NCBI GenBank assembly: GCA_963681505.1
Contig: OY811976.1
Coordinates: forward strand, 1,774,416 to 1,838,415
Length of the DNA: 64,000 nucleotides
From: Eunapius fragilis
Lineage: Eukaryota; Porifera; Demospongiae; Spongillida; Spongillidae
Direction: 5' to 3'
Below, one piece after another: positions 33,312 through 46,278 of this stretch (position 1 is its first letter; each line of letters starts with the position of its first letter). The translations under genes and the position numbers were made by a program. The notes below the pieces were generated by a model. It had not been told where the DNA came from. It saw only the letters and a program-made list of their open reading frames with translations, and ran no database searches.

Positions 33312-34740
33312 TATAATTTCAGTCCAACGTGCGTACGTACGTACATCCGCGTAACTTAATTATATACTCGGCCTAGCGTCTATTGGTTTCTAGGTATGTA
33401 CGTGTACCCATGCAGCAAACAATTGGAAATACCACCGCCCACACAAAGTACGTAGCAACGCGTACTTAGCGACCACGCTTCGTGCCACAAAACCTGCTAC
33501 CTGTACGTACAGGAAGTAATTATGTACATGCAGTAACAATTATAGCAACGCTATAATTGTTGTTCACTCTCAAGTCTCATCGGACATGCAGGCCGAGAAT
33601 ATGTAGTTACTATCTGTCAATGATAATTCCATGTATTGCTTGGCATGTTATAGAAGTTGCGTAGTAACAATCGTATGTTAGAACAGGTGGTAAATAATAT
33701 ATGCAACATTGGGTAAAACAGTATTATTAAATTAAAAAAACGAATTATACCTTATTGTAAGACCCTATCACGCCATCACGTGGCCTTTATTTTGAAGATG
33801 GCGTAAAAAGAGTGTTGCAGGATCGCGTCTATCTTCTCCATCCGGATTAAATGGCTGTTTCCTATCTTTAGGCGCCAGTGTTTAAAGGAGTGCAATTAGC
33901 TGAAGCGAAGGATGCCCTTATGCGCTCGTATGGTAAGGATTGAAAATCAGCTGATATCGAAGGGAACGTTACAGAGCCGACAAAGACCAAACGGAGATCG
34001 ATTGGTCAATTGGCTCTGCAACTGTGACATTCAAGAGCGTATCCACATAGAGGTTTCAATGTTGACCCCCCCCCCCCCCCCCCTCCCGCCCCTTCGAAGT
34101 TAATTGCTTAACAAAACTAACTGACTTCTTAATTATTGCGCGTACCAGTTAAGTCTTGGCCCCAGGACAAACCGTAACCGGTGGCACGTTCCTATTGGAA
34201 ACGTGCAGCGATGTAATCTAAGCGCGGTAACGTACTGGGGCCTGTATACATGCAATCATTACGTTAGTGTGATGTAATTAATACAGAGGGTTCCCAGACC
34301 CAATGCTGCATATATCTACCACCAGTTCTAACATACTGTTACTACGCAACCTCGAATAACATGCCCGCGCAATAAAAATACTTAACGGAACTATTATTGT
34401 CAGATGGTAACTACATGTTCTCTGCCTGTACGAGGAGACTTGAGAGTGAACCACAATAGCGTTGCTTTAATTGTTACTGCATGTGATGACATTATTACCT
34501 GTACAGGCATGTAGCTTTGTGGCAAGCATGGTTGCTAAGTACGCGTTGCTATGTACTCTGTGTGAGATATGGTCGTTCCTATTGGTTACTAGGTACGCAT
34601 ACATAGCAACCAATAGGTAGGCGCTAGTATATAAATAAGTCACGCGGACGCATACATATACGTACGTTGGAAATTATAGTAGTAGACTAGCGTGCACCCG
34701 TGAAAAATCGCGGGTGATTAATTAAATAGTCTTTAACATG
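33312..34740. mobile_element. Fold-back element FB1 in module 2
   Basis: The left arm (about 33312-33730) and right arm (about 34300-34740) are inverted relatives. CGTACGTACATCCGCGTAAC and CTCAAGTCTCATCGG on the left answer GAGACTTGAGAGTG and ACGCGGACGCATACATATACG on the right. Between the arms are a CGCCATCACGTGGCC block, a conserved short frame near 33890-34000 and a C tract at about 34067-34083. The class is unknown; no transposase was seen. Confidence 0.75.
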
Positions 34741-35494
34741 CATGCCATGTACTGTGCTACATCACCCAATCACGTTCGTTGACTGTATGGATCTCTTATA
34801 TCTCTCTTATCCGATGTCCCTTTACTCACCTTGCAACCGTTAATTTTCTAGTGAAACAATAAACGGATACGGATAGTTGTTTATGACACGCGTAACGATC
34901 ATTACGTTTGCACGGCCGGAAGAATTCGATATCACCCGACAGCAATTTCAATTTGTATGAAAAGGAAATGTATTTGTTAAAGTATAGCTATTAAATATGC
35001 ATGAGTGGATATGCATAAATAAACAGACCAATACTTATTTAATTAAGCATCCTCAGCATGTATGGATCCCTTTTATCTCTTTATCCGATGTCTTTTCACT
35101 CACCCTTGCAACCATAAATTTTCTTTGGCTCCACTATATTTTGCCTATTGATCATAAATACACTTGTCTTCAAGTGCCGGGCGTTAGGTCAACTATACGT
35201 TCGTTAGGTAAACATAACGATTCTTGACAGGCTTATATCAGCATTGTCAAACACACTTTCCCGATGCGTTTAGACACGTAACACTAACCACCCCCCCAAA
35301 AAAACGTGTCAGTCTCTTACTGGCTATGGACAGGACTGCGTCAAAAGGTTAGGTACGCCTAACGTTTTTTTACTATGATCTAATAGAAAGCTTCATGAAT
35401 AAAATACACATACATGGCACATCTCCTTTATGAATCTATGACCTACGTAACTTTTTTTGTTCCGGTATTTTTGTTCTTCGGGCAGTGTTAGGTA

Positions 35495-35780
35495 AACCTA
35501 TCACGCCATCACATGGCCTGTTATTTTGATGATGGCTTCAAATAGAGTTCCAGGATAACGTCTATCTGCTCAATCTGGATTAATGGCTGTTTCCTATCTT
35601 TAGACGCTAATGTTTAAAGGAGTGCAATTAGCTAAAGCGAAGGATGCGCTTATGCGCTGGTAAGGATTGGAAATCCGCTGATATCCAAAGGAACGTTACA
35701 GAGAAACCGACAAAGACCAAATGGAGATCGATTGGTCAATTGGCTCTGCAACTTTGATTTCGATCATGGGCGTGCAGTTT
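35495..35780. repeat. Second copy of the FB1 central block
   Basis: CTATCACGCCATCACATGGCC, GGAGTGCAATTAGCTAAAGCG and GAGATCGATTGGTCAATTGG repeat the sequence at 33765-34020. The same pairing occurs in module 4 (about 47980-48230 and 49700-49950). The short frame EAKDALMRSYGKDWKSADIEG, clearest at 40839-41000, is present but broken in most copies. Confidence 0.6.
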
Positions 35781-36302
35781 TGTAATGGTCGTTATGGTGT
35801 GTAATGAATCACCAATTGTATTCATTATCTCATTCCTCTAAGCACGTTAGGTTAATCTAGTTAGGTAAACCTAATAGAGTGTGTTAGGTATACCCAACGA
35901 GAACTACTGGTAAACTCACGACACATGAAGATTAAGAAAATATTTTATCCACTCGTACAATTATTCCAGATGTATAGTTCATTTTCTCTGCATGGGGGTG
36001 GAATGTTTACTAAGAAATTGATATAGAGCGTGGGTGTTCTTACAACTAGCATGTATATCATTGTAATAATGTGCTTAACTTGTCAAAATTACTACTGCAC
36101 CTCGCCGACTGTTAATGTGGCCTCCCAAACTTCCTACTTCCGAATAACTTTAGGATGGATAGTCCAATTTAGGATGCGTAACGACCATTCGATAAAAGCG
36201 ATTCGGAATTCACGAAAAAAATTTTCAAAACTACGCCGAAGGGTGATTTTGAAAGACACTGTCCTATATAGCGATTGATCATTTTCGCGTGAACTGTCCC
36301 AT

Positions 36303-37680
36303 ATATCTATATCAGCACAATTGATCCCGTTATTTTCGCCGCGCAATGGATTATACCTTTTCAAAACAATTGACCAGTTTGGTTCATCTACTGCTAACTA
36401 GGCAATGCACTTGACCAACTCAGGTGTGTTAAGATTGGTTACACTTAAAATGTTTAAAAATGGCTGCAAAAGGAATCGTTTATTCTTACACAGGGACCTT
36501 ACCACAGGATTCATAGTGTCCCACACACTTTGGATTGATTACACTTTATTAACATAATGTCGTTTCTATGACAACGGTTACGTGTGGGGAAGTATTTAAT
36601 AGAATGTCGCAATTGAAAACCCGGATGATAAGAATATCGTTTTTCGCATGTTTCTTCAGCTCTTCTATTCCACGAATACCCATACGTAATTATCTTGGTT
36701 GGCATATTGATCCGTATTTTGAAACGCTTAGAGCGCTTGCAGGCCAACTATAAAATTGCGAAAAATTAAGCAAAAAAATTCATCGTTTTCGAATGCAACG
36801 TACGCATACGATGTTAAGATTCAGTTTGCCCAGTGATATTAGTTAGACCAGTAGCGAATAGATAATATACAGTCGTTTTTATTCCATACGAACGATGTTT
36901 AATTATCCGGGTTTTGCAAAAACGTTTAGAAACGCCACCCACATTACAGCGCGCGACGCAATAAACGGAGGTTATTGCTATGACAACAATCATTTAAATT
37001 TATTAGTGGGATTATTTATGGTACAATGAAAACAGCTCCAACAAGCATCCTTATGGAAATGCGGCATCTTGTAATGGCTGAAATTGCTGATACATTGGTA
37101 ATTCCAAATAGGTGTAGCCTGCCTTGACATACCTTAGAAGGTGAGAGTCAGCCTGCTTTAAATATCTGTCGGGACGGAGGGTTTGGGAAAGGACAAGCTG
37201 CGATTTAAGCGTCCATAGAGTCTCACGATTGGCATCTCGTCTGTTTACTGACTCATTTCAACAAAAGTCAAAAGTTATTGATGACCTTTATGGTCGCTTA
37301 AATCTAACCTGATGAGGGTCATTAAAAGGGCCATTCTAGCCAGAGCTTTCCGCTCAATAGGAATGTTTAGTTAAGTATACAGAATTATTTCATGCAGTTA
37401 GTCGTAATATAATGTACTAGTAATATAGTATTACTTTCTTTGTATTTAATAATAAACCTGAATATAATAATTAGCCTCTATGGGCGCTAAATCTCAGCAT
37501 GTCCTTTTCCAAACCTTCCGTCCTGGCAGACATTTACAACAGGCTGTCTGCCACCTTGTTCAATTCCATTGCCTACTTAGCAATAAATGAACCAGACTGG
37601 TCAATAGTTTTGAGAAGCTATAATCTATTGTGCGGTGAAAATTACTGTATCAATTGTGCTGATATAGATACAGTATACGT
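36303..37680. repeat. FB2 fold-back in module 3
   Basis: The left arm 36303-36420 (ATCAGCACAATTGATCC...TTGACCAGTTTGG) and right arm about 37500-37680 (CCAGACTGGTCAATAG...CAATTGTGCTGATATAG) are inverted copies. Between them is a 700-bp stretch shared with module 5 (36430-37130 and 50630-51330), which includes an open frame MTTVTCGEVFNRM of no recognised function. Confidence 0.65.
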
Positions 37681-37954
37681 GCGTATTAATGTACCGTAAG
37701 TAAATATCATTGTTCGGTGGGCAATGAAAAATATTTGAAGAAATTGCTGTTTTATTTCAAATTTGAAATGACATAAATTTTTTTGATTCGATTTCATTGT
37801 ACTTTTGTGTACGCTACAATTTTAAGCATGTTAATATAAACCAAGCCAAACGCGTGTATCTACTAAAGAATTGCTATAAATAATTATTGTGATTTTCAAA
37901 CCTTCCTAGAGGTGGGGGGGTATAAATACAATACAAAATCTATTCTGGCATACG

Positions 37955-38569
37955 TCACAAACAATAGCCGCTCAACGTTGATCTGATGTCATGGCTATAG
38001 CCGATTAGATTGTTCGTGATCCATTGTTCACACGGTGCGGGATTGGATCCTTTGAACATGGTGTACAGTAGAACATTTAGCATTCCTGTTGCGCTGCAGT
38101 AAGTAGATAGATCGTTGCAGGAAAATGGTCGATGAAGAGATGAAGATAGCTGAAATGTTAAAGTATTGGCTGTGAATAAAGAGTCCATGCATACGAAATG
38201 CATTATAATCGTCATTACCCATGCGCACGAGTTATTGACTACAGCATCCTCGATTGCCATTAGAGCATCCGGATTGGTCGTGTTTTCACGGGACCACGGA
38301 AAGTTCTTCAAAAGACACACTGCAAGAAGTACCTTGGAAGCCTCATCGGTGATATTTACCACCTGTGATATAAGTGGAATGCTACAAAGTTCAAAGTATT
38401 ATCATGCAACACTGACCATCGATCCCGGGACTAGCTGTCCAAGAAAAAGAACTGCTCTAAGAAGACTTGGTAATCCTTTGTCGTCCGCAGAGTTCTGTCT
38501 TTTATTAGTAGTAGGAGCACCGTGTATAGTACTGATGAACAGAACTAGCATTATAACGGTGATCTTCAT
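37955..38569 (-). CDS. Secreted six-cysteine protein, copy 3
   Basis: Exons on the minus strand: 38417-38569, 38219-38362 and 37955-38149. Introns are 54 and 69 nt. 163 residues with signal peptide, dibasic site and six Cys. Exon 2 encodes the same residues as copy 1, with only a silent TCA/TCC difference seen. Exon 3 has MFKG and HDI. The G tract 3' of the gene is short here (7 bp, 37914-37920). TATA box at 38637-38644. Intact and likely functional; family not recognised. Confidence 0.72.
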
Positions 38570-38636
38570 TTCAGTTTATATTGATCGGTTGATTGATTCG
38601 GACAGTTCACTAGTGATAAATGTAATCTGTGATGGA

Positions 38637-38644
38637 CTTTTATA
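38637..38644 (-). promoter_or_regulatory. TATA box of copy 3
   Basis: TATAAAAG upstream of the copy 3 ATG, at the same spacing as in the other copies. Confidence 0.6.
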
Positions 38645-39431
38645 CCAATTATAATGTAGTCAAACAATAAGCGGATAAAGATAGTTATTTTTGACACGCG
38701 TAACGATCATTACGTTTGCACGGTAGATTACGATATCACCCGGCAGCAATTTCAATCAGTGAGAAAAGGAAATTTAACTGTAGTTATTTAATATGAGTGG
38801 ATATGCATACAATGAACAGACCAATACTTATTAGGGTTGGAAGGGGTATTCACGAATAATCGTACCTCTAAAATCGGTTACACACCCTATTCATTTCTTC
38901 ATGTGATGAATGATAGTGACTACACAATTTAATAAGATCATTTAATATAGGTGTGTTATTCATCAATCTCACACCCTCCTTGCTCCTGCGATATAACCAG
39001 CACACAGTTGAAAAGTTTGAAATTGCACCAAATACCGACTAGCGTATATGAACACCTGTATTCATAGTCTGTGGGAGATGTTGACAAGGTGTCCAATCTG
39101 ACTGCAACAATAACAGACCACTCATCCCAGATATGATGGTAATTTATCAGGATCCACAAATGGTATCTAGTTGTGGAGGCGGAAGCGAGCAGGAGGGGTA
39201 TACTAATGTGGAGGCGAGAGGGCATCTACAGTACCGGCTCGGTCATAGAGATAATGCGCGGCTTCATCATAGAGAAAATAAAGCGTATGCGACATTGGTA
39301 ACTAAAGAAACCATAGCAACCGCTATGAAAACTAATAGTTGGCTAAGACCAAATTTATACGCTTTATTTTCTCTATGATCGAGCTGCAAAATTTCTCAAT
39401 GACCGAGCCGATACTGTACTGGATGGAATAG

Positions 39432-39590
<159 letters not shown>

Positions 39591-40283
39591 GGGGGGGGTT
39601 CTACATGATTTAATGTCGGAATTCAGAAGTTTGGGTACCACGTTAACAGTCTACGAGGTGTTGTAGTAATTTTGACAAGTTAAACACATTATTGCAACTA
39701 TGTACATGCTAGTTAAGCACACCCACCCACTATATCAATTTCCTAGGAAATATCCCACCCCCAGAGAAAATGAGCTATACAGCTGGAATAATTAAATCCT
39801 TTGTACGAGTGGATTTTAATCTACCAGTGCCGAAAGTTACCTGTAGTTCTCGTTGTGTATACCTTACAGGCTCACCTAACAGCGTTTGTTAGGTTAACCT
39901 ACGTGTTTATTTATTCATTTTTATGAGATAACGAAATTCAATAAGTGGTTACTTACACACCACAACGACCATTACAAAACTGCACGCCCATGATCGAATA
40001 TAAGGCATGTATCCAAAATTTTAAAGGGGGTTTCAAACATGTTGTAATTATATTGATAGTTTAACAATTAAGTACTTAGATATGCGAAGTTCAGTTATGT
40101 GCATTCCAGGGGCACGCTCTCACCTTGGCCATTATATGTCTGCTACACAACTTCCTCTTGACCTGGTGTCAAGGGAAGCTCTTCTACTTGCACATTAGAT
40201 TCTCATATTTTGTTTCCTTTAATGTGAATGTGTAGTATTTTTAATATTAATTCAAAAAAAAAATTCACTTCGAAAGAAAAAAA

Positions 40284-41880
40284 AAACTATAATTTCAGTC
40301 CAACGTGCGTACGTCCGAACATCTGCGTGACTTATTTATATACTTGGCCTAGCGCCTATTGGTTGCTAGGTATGTACGCGTACCCAGCAAACAATAGGAA
40401 CTACCTCCGCCCACACAAAAGTACATGGCAACGCTTACTTAGCGACTACGCTTCGTGCTACAAAGCCTACATACCTGTACAGGAGGTAATAATGCGCATG
40501 CAGTAACAATTATTGCAACGCTATAATTGTGGTTCACTCTCACGTCTCATTGTACATGCAGGCCGAGAATGTGTAGTTACTATCTGTCAATGGTATTCCG
40601 CGGCAGGTTATAGAAGTTGCGTAGTAACCGTATGTTAGAACAGGTGGTAGATTATACATGTATAAGCAACATGTAATTTAAAAAAAAAAAAACGAATCAT
40701 AACTTATTGTAAGACCCTATCACGCATCACATGGCCTTTATTCTGAAGATAGCGTATAAGAGTGTTGCAGGATCGCGTCTATCTTCTCCATCCGGATTAA
40801 TGGCTGTTTTCTATCTTTAGAAGCTATTGTTTAAATGAGTGCAATTAGCTGAAGCGAAGGATGCGCTTATGCGCTCGTATGGTAAGGATTGGAAATCAGC
40901 TGATATCGAAGGGAACGTTACAGAGAACCGACAAAGACCAAACGGAGATCGATTGATCATTTGGCTCTGCAACTGTGACATTCATGAGCGTATCCATAGA
41001 GGTTGCAATATTGACCCCCCCCCCCCCCCCCTCCCCACCCCCCTTCGAGGTTAATTGCTAAACAAAACTAACTGACTTCTTATTTATTGCGCGTTCCAGT
41101 TTCGTCTTGGCCCCAGGCCAAAACGTAACCGGTGGCAGGTTCCTACAGTCTACCCTCGATAGTGTCCGCTTCGATACAGTCCATCCGCGATAATGTCCGC
41201 TATTTTTCTTTCCAACTACTAACCCTTCGTAAGCTAAACTTCGCATCGCTATTATCGGTTTGTCCTACAGTCCGCTAGTTTAGGGGTTCCCGTAGTCCGG
41301 ACTATATCGAGGGTAGACTGTATTTTAAATGTGCAGCAATGTAATCTAACTGCGCGGTAACGCACTGGGGGCCTGTATACATGCAATGGATACGTTAGAG
41401 TGATGTATTTATTACAGAGGGTTCCCGGACCCGTACAATAAGTTATAGTTCCATTAAAATGTTTGTATATATTTTTTACCCAATGCTGCATATATCTACC
41501 ACCAGTTCTAACATACGGTTACTACGCAACCTCTTATTACATGCCCGCGCAATAAAAATACTTAATGGAACTATTATTGTCAGACAGTAACTACATGTTC
41601 TCCCGCCTGTACGATGAGACTTGAGAGTGAACCACAATAGCGTTGCTTTAATTGTTACTGCATGTGATGACATTATTACCTGTGCAGGCATGTAGCTAAG
41701 TACGCGTTGCTATGTACTCTGTGTGAGAGGTGGTCGTTCTTATTGGTTGCTAGGTACGCATACCTAGCAACCAATAGGCGCTAGTATATAAATAAGTCAC
41801 GCGGACGCATACATACGTGCGTTGGAAATAATAGTACTAAGCTAGCGTGCACCCGTGCAAAATCGCGGGTGATTTATTAA
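40284..41880. mobile_element. Fold-back element FB1 in module 3
   Basis: Arms at about 40284-40680 and 41478-41880 are inverted copies as in module 2. The interior holds the clearest version of the short frame (40839-41054, QLAEAKDALMRSYGKDW) and a C tract at about 41016. It is interrupted by the mariner/pogo-like MITE at 41146-41320. Confidence 0.75.
41146..41320. mobile_element. Mariner/pogo-like MITE with TA target duplication
   Basis: CAGTCTACCCTCGATA at the left and TATCGAGGGTAGACTG at the right are perfect 16-bp TIRs flanked by TA on both sides. Sister modules have the empty site (TTCCTATTTGAAACG at 48396, TTCCTATTGGAAACG at 34190), so the insertion came after module duplication. 175 bp, no ORF. 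Confidence 0.9.
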
Positions 41881-42359
41881 ATAGTCTTTAACATGCATGC
41901 CATGTACTGTGCTACATCACCCAATCACGTTCGTTGACTGTATGGATCTCTTTTATCTCTCTTATCCGATGTCCCTTCACTCACCCTTGCAACCATTAAT
42001 TTGCTTTTCCTCCACTATACATTGCCTATTAATCATAAATACACTTATCTTCTTTAATCTACAAGTGCCGGTAAACTAAACGTTCGTTAGGTGAACATAA
42101 CGTCTTATGAGCCGAATCCGCGCCCGACAGGTTTTGCATGGCTTTGTCGAACACACTTTCCCGATGCGTTTAAGCACGTAACTTTAACCGCCCAATAATC
42201 GTGTCAATCGCTTACTGGCTATGGACAGGACTACGTAAAAAGGGTGAGCCTAACGATTTTTACTATGGCCTACGCAACGTTTTGTAGCTGTATTTTTGTA
42301 GCTTATCTTCGGGCAGTATTAGGTACCTATGCATATCCTCTCATATTAAATACGAAATT

Positions 42360-43250
42360 AAAAAGTTTAAAAAATGATTCACATTCGAATCGCTAAAACT
42401 TCCGAATGGTAAACGCTATCGACTTCCTATTTTCAAGACGTCATTAAACACCATTTTTAAATGGTGAAATGGATTCTGGGGTCTAGAATTAGCTTCGTGC
42501 CAGTATTGCAACGTCCGATACACCTTGGAGTTCAAACTGGCTAAATCTTTCGACTCAATTCACTTCAAATTTACTTTATAACTATCGATTTGTCCTGTTC
42601 GTTTACTTCATCCATTACGGAGATATAGCGGTGCAAAGTGCGTGCACGGTTTCCCGCTCGATTCGCGCCACTGATTTAGGCACTCGCCTCCCATACATTA
42701 AATATCTAATTCACTGGAATCGAGCAGGAAACCGTGCATGCACTTTGCACAGCTATATCTCCATAACGGGTAAGGTAAAAAAATTAACGAACAGAACAAA
42801 TCGATAGTTATAGGATCCCTGCGCGTATATACCAAACTTGAGATTTCCTGCCGAATGATATGGCCAGTTTGAACCCCAAGGGGCATATCGAACGTTGCAA
42901 CACAGGCACGAAACTAATGCCTAACCCCAGAATCTATTCTAAAATGGTGTACTACGAAGTTGAAAATAGGAAGTCAATAGCGTTTACTGTTATAGCGATT
43001 CAAACGTGAATCATTATTATAGCTTATATAAATATATATGGCACAGTGTCCAGCAAAATCACCCATGTGATACTCTTTCAAATTTTCCAGGACAAGCAAA
43101 GAAACAGTAACGCTCGCATTAAAATGTAAGGCTAATTATAAATGCGGTGCCTAATAACTTTATGATGGATAGTCCAATTTAGGATGCGTAAGGACCATTT
43201 GATAGCAGCTCTTTGGAATTCAAGGAAACTAAAACCACTAGCGATTGATC
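42360..43250. repeat. Repeat family X in module 3
   Basis: Mirrored blocks around GATTCGCGCC and CCATAACGG. GATTCAAACGTGAATC and CAGCAAAATCACCCATG are shared with 55200-56100 and 26500-26900. Confidence 0.65.
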
Positions 43251-43265
43251 ATTTTCGCGTGAACT

Positions 43266-43922
43266 GTCCCATATATCTATATCAGCACAATTGATACTGT
43301 TATTTTCACCGCGCAATGGATTATTACTTCTCAAAACATTGACCAGATTGGTTCATTTACTGCTAAGTAGGCAATGCACTTGACCAAGGTGATCGTCAGC
43401 CTGTTGTAAATGTCTGCCACGACGGAAGGCTTGGAAAAGACACGCTGAGATTTAAGGATCCATAGAGGCTCATGATAGGCATCTCGTCTGGCTACTGACT
43501 CATTTTAACAAAAGTTATTGCTGAACTGTATGGTCACTTAAATCTAACCCTGATGATTGTCATTCCAAGTGCCAGTCTAGCCAGAGCTTTCCGGCCAATA
43601 GAGCTGTTTACTTAAGTACATAGAATTATTTAATGCTGTTAGTACTAATATAATGTAGTGTTACTGTCTTTGTATTTAATAATTAAACCAGATAATAATA
43701 ATTAGCCTCTATGGATGCTTAAATCTCAGCATGTCCTTTACCAAACCTTCCGTCCTGGCAGACATTTACAACAGGCTGACTGTCACCTTGTTCAAGTCCA
43801 TAGCAGTGAATGAACCAAACTGGTCAATAGTTTTGAGAAGCTATAATCCATTGTGCGGTGAAAATAACGGTATCAATTGTGCTGATATGGATACAGTATA
43901 TGTGCGTATTAATGTATCGTAA
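43266..43922. repeat. FB2 fold-back in module 4 (reference copy)
   Basis: The left arm 43266-43440 and right arm about 43731-43900 are reverse complements. Two peptides on the plus strand match the C-terminal motif of the RLE retrotransposons: KVIAELYGHLNLTL (about 43520) and KPSVLADIYNRLTVTLF (43740-43790), compared with KPMMLNNIYGRLSLTLV in copy B. FB2 therefore appears to be built from retrotransposon 3' ends in opposite orientations. Confidence 0.6.
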
Positions 43923-44198
43923 GTAAATATCATAGTTCGGTGGGTAATGAAAAATATTTGAAGAAATCGCTGTTTTATTTGAAATGGCATCATAAAATTA
44001 TTTTGATTCGATTTCATTGTACTTTTGTGTACGCTACAATTTTAAGCATGTTAATATCAACCAAGCCAAACGCGTGTATCTACTCTGAGTAAAGAAATGC
44101 TATAAATAATTATTGTGATTTTCAAACCTTCCTAGATATGGGGGGGGGGGGGGGGGGGGGGGTATAAATACAATACACAAAATCTATTCTGGCATACG

Positions 44199-44801
44199 TC
44201 ACAAACAATAACCGCTCAACGTTGATCTGATGTCATGGCTATAGCCAATTAGATTGTTCGTGATCCATTGTTCACACGGTGCGGGATTGGATCCTTTGAA
44301 CATGGTGTACAGTAGAACATTTAACATTCCTGTTGCGCTGCAGTAAGTAGATAGATCGTTGCATGCAAACGGTCGATGAAGAGATGAAGATAGCTGAAAT
44401 GTTAAAGTATTGGCTGTGAATAAAGAGTCCATGCATACGAAATGCATTATAATCGTCATTACCCATGCGCACGAGTTATTGACTACAGCATCCTCGATTG
44501 CCATTAGAGCATCCGGATTGGTCGTGTTTTCACGGGACCACGGAAAGTTCTTCAAAAGACACACTGCAAAAAGTACCTTGGAAGCCTCATCGGTGCCTGT
44601 GATATGTGGAATGCTACAAAGTTCAAAGTATTATCATGCAACACTGACCATCGATCCCGGGACTAGCTGTCCAAGAAAAAGAACTGCTCTAAGAAGACTT
44701 GGTAATCCTTTGTCGTCCGCAGAGTTCTGTCTTTTATTAGTGGTAGGAGCACCGTGTATAGTACTGATGAACAGAACTAGCATTATAACGGTGATCCTCA
44801 T
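44199..44801 (-). pseudogene. Six-cysteine gene copy 4, splice-junction deletion
   Basis: Exon 1 (44649-44801) and exon 3 (44199-44393) are intact. Exon 2 (44463-44596) has lost 10 nt right after the intron 1 acceptor, so splicing at the ancestral AG shifts the frame and meets a stop within about 15 codons. An alternative AG ten bases further on (GATGAG/GCT) would restore the frame and lose seven residues, including the first sequon. Other changes are S to A before the third Cys (FAC) and L to F in exon 2. TATA box at 44869-44876. A G tract of about 22 bp lies 3'. Confidence 0.75.
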
Positions 44802-44868
44802 TTCAGTTTATATTGATCGGTTGATTGATTCGGACAGTTTACTAGTGATAAATGTAATCTGTGATGGA

Positions 44869-44876
44869 CTTTTATA
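44869..44876 (-). promoter_or_regulatory. TATA box of copy 4
   Basis: TATAAAAG retained although the coding region is damaged. Confidence 0.55.
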
Positions 44877-45139
44877 CCAATTACAATGTAGTCAAACAAT
44901 AAGCGGATACAGATAGTTATTTTTGACACGCGTAACGATCATTACATTTGCACGGTAGATTTCGATATCACCCGGCAGCAATTTCAATTAGAGAGAAAAG
45001 GAAATTGATTTTTTAAACTTTACTTATTTAATATGAGTGGATATGCATACTATAAACCGACCAATACTTATTAGGGTTGGCAGGGGTAATCACGAATAAT
45101 TGAATGTCTAAAATCGGTTTCATACCCTATACATGTCTT

Positions 45140-46278
45140 TAGGGTGTGTAACCTTTTTTATAAATCAAAATCGATTATTTCGACTATGAAAAAAAGTGCA
45201 ATCGATTTTTCAGGTTAATAGCAACTTGCAAATCGTTTATTAGAAACATTAAACCGATTTTGGCGATTAATGCACTATTAATTTGTTAACGATTATCTAG
45301 GTTTTTCCAGGTTTGTCCTTTTTAAATAATGGCACGATAAATCACAGTTTCTCAAGTCTAATACATGTATAGCCAGTTTTGTTGCTTATCAGTTGCTTAC
45401 GCCAACTTTGAATCATTAAGACAACAAAGATAGTGCCCACAGGGAACTGGGAACGATGTGCATGCCAAACCCATGATTCAATGGCCAAGCATTTTTTTTT
45501 CACCGAAAAACACGTGGCTATTTGTTCGCCCGCACTCAGTACTAAGTATGGGACAAGTAAGGTTTTAGTTTAATGAGATAAAAACGAAAATGAATAGTTT
45601 GTCCACCCCACAGCCAAAATACCTAAAACACGTACATGTATCATTCCCATCCGCCACAATTGGCAGTTATAAGCCAAAAATATACAATTCTATAAGAACT
45701 GAGCAGTACCAGCTAGAAGCCTCATGGTGGAACACCGCTCCACGCATATGACAAAGCCGCCAACGATAATCAGAACGTCATGGCCGAACGTCTGGAAAAG
45801 AAACAGTGTACCGAAGTATTTGGACACCTGTCACCTGTGCAAACGAGTACGTAGCGCGTTTGATAAATGCACATGTACAATACTGCAGAGAAAGTGCGAA
45901 TGCATTTAAATTGCCGTACCCACTGCGCGTATTTTGAGGGAGGGCACTGATGGTTACCTTCAGCCGGGTCCCCAGACGTGCGACTAAGTGTTGATTACAT
46001 CACAATGATTCTTTTTAAATTAACCCGTTAGTATGCCTTTGCACATGCGGGAAAAGCGAAGGGCATATCAAAAGGGGTAATCGATTTGCTACCGATTTCT
46101 GCATATGAAGGAAACGAATATCGACTAATCGCGACTAAGAAAAACAGAATCGGTTATTTCGACTAAAGGAAATTCTGAAATCGGTAACCTGCTATTCTAC
46201 TAAGCGCATAGTCGACCGAATAGGTAATCGCGAATAACCGATTAACCTATAAAACCTGAAAATCGGTTACACACCCTA
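45140..46278. mobile_element. Non-autonomous hAT element in module 4
   Basis: TIRs TAGGGTGTGTAACC and GGTTACACACCCTA are flanked by the 8-bp duplication CATGTCTT (45132-45139 and 46279-46286). The equivalent sequence in module 2 (about 32070-32090) is uninterrupted. The 1139-bp interior has AATCGATT-rich subterminal repeats and only a 61-residue open frame with no known domain. Confidence 0.9.
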
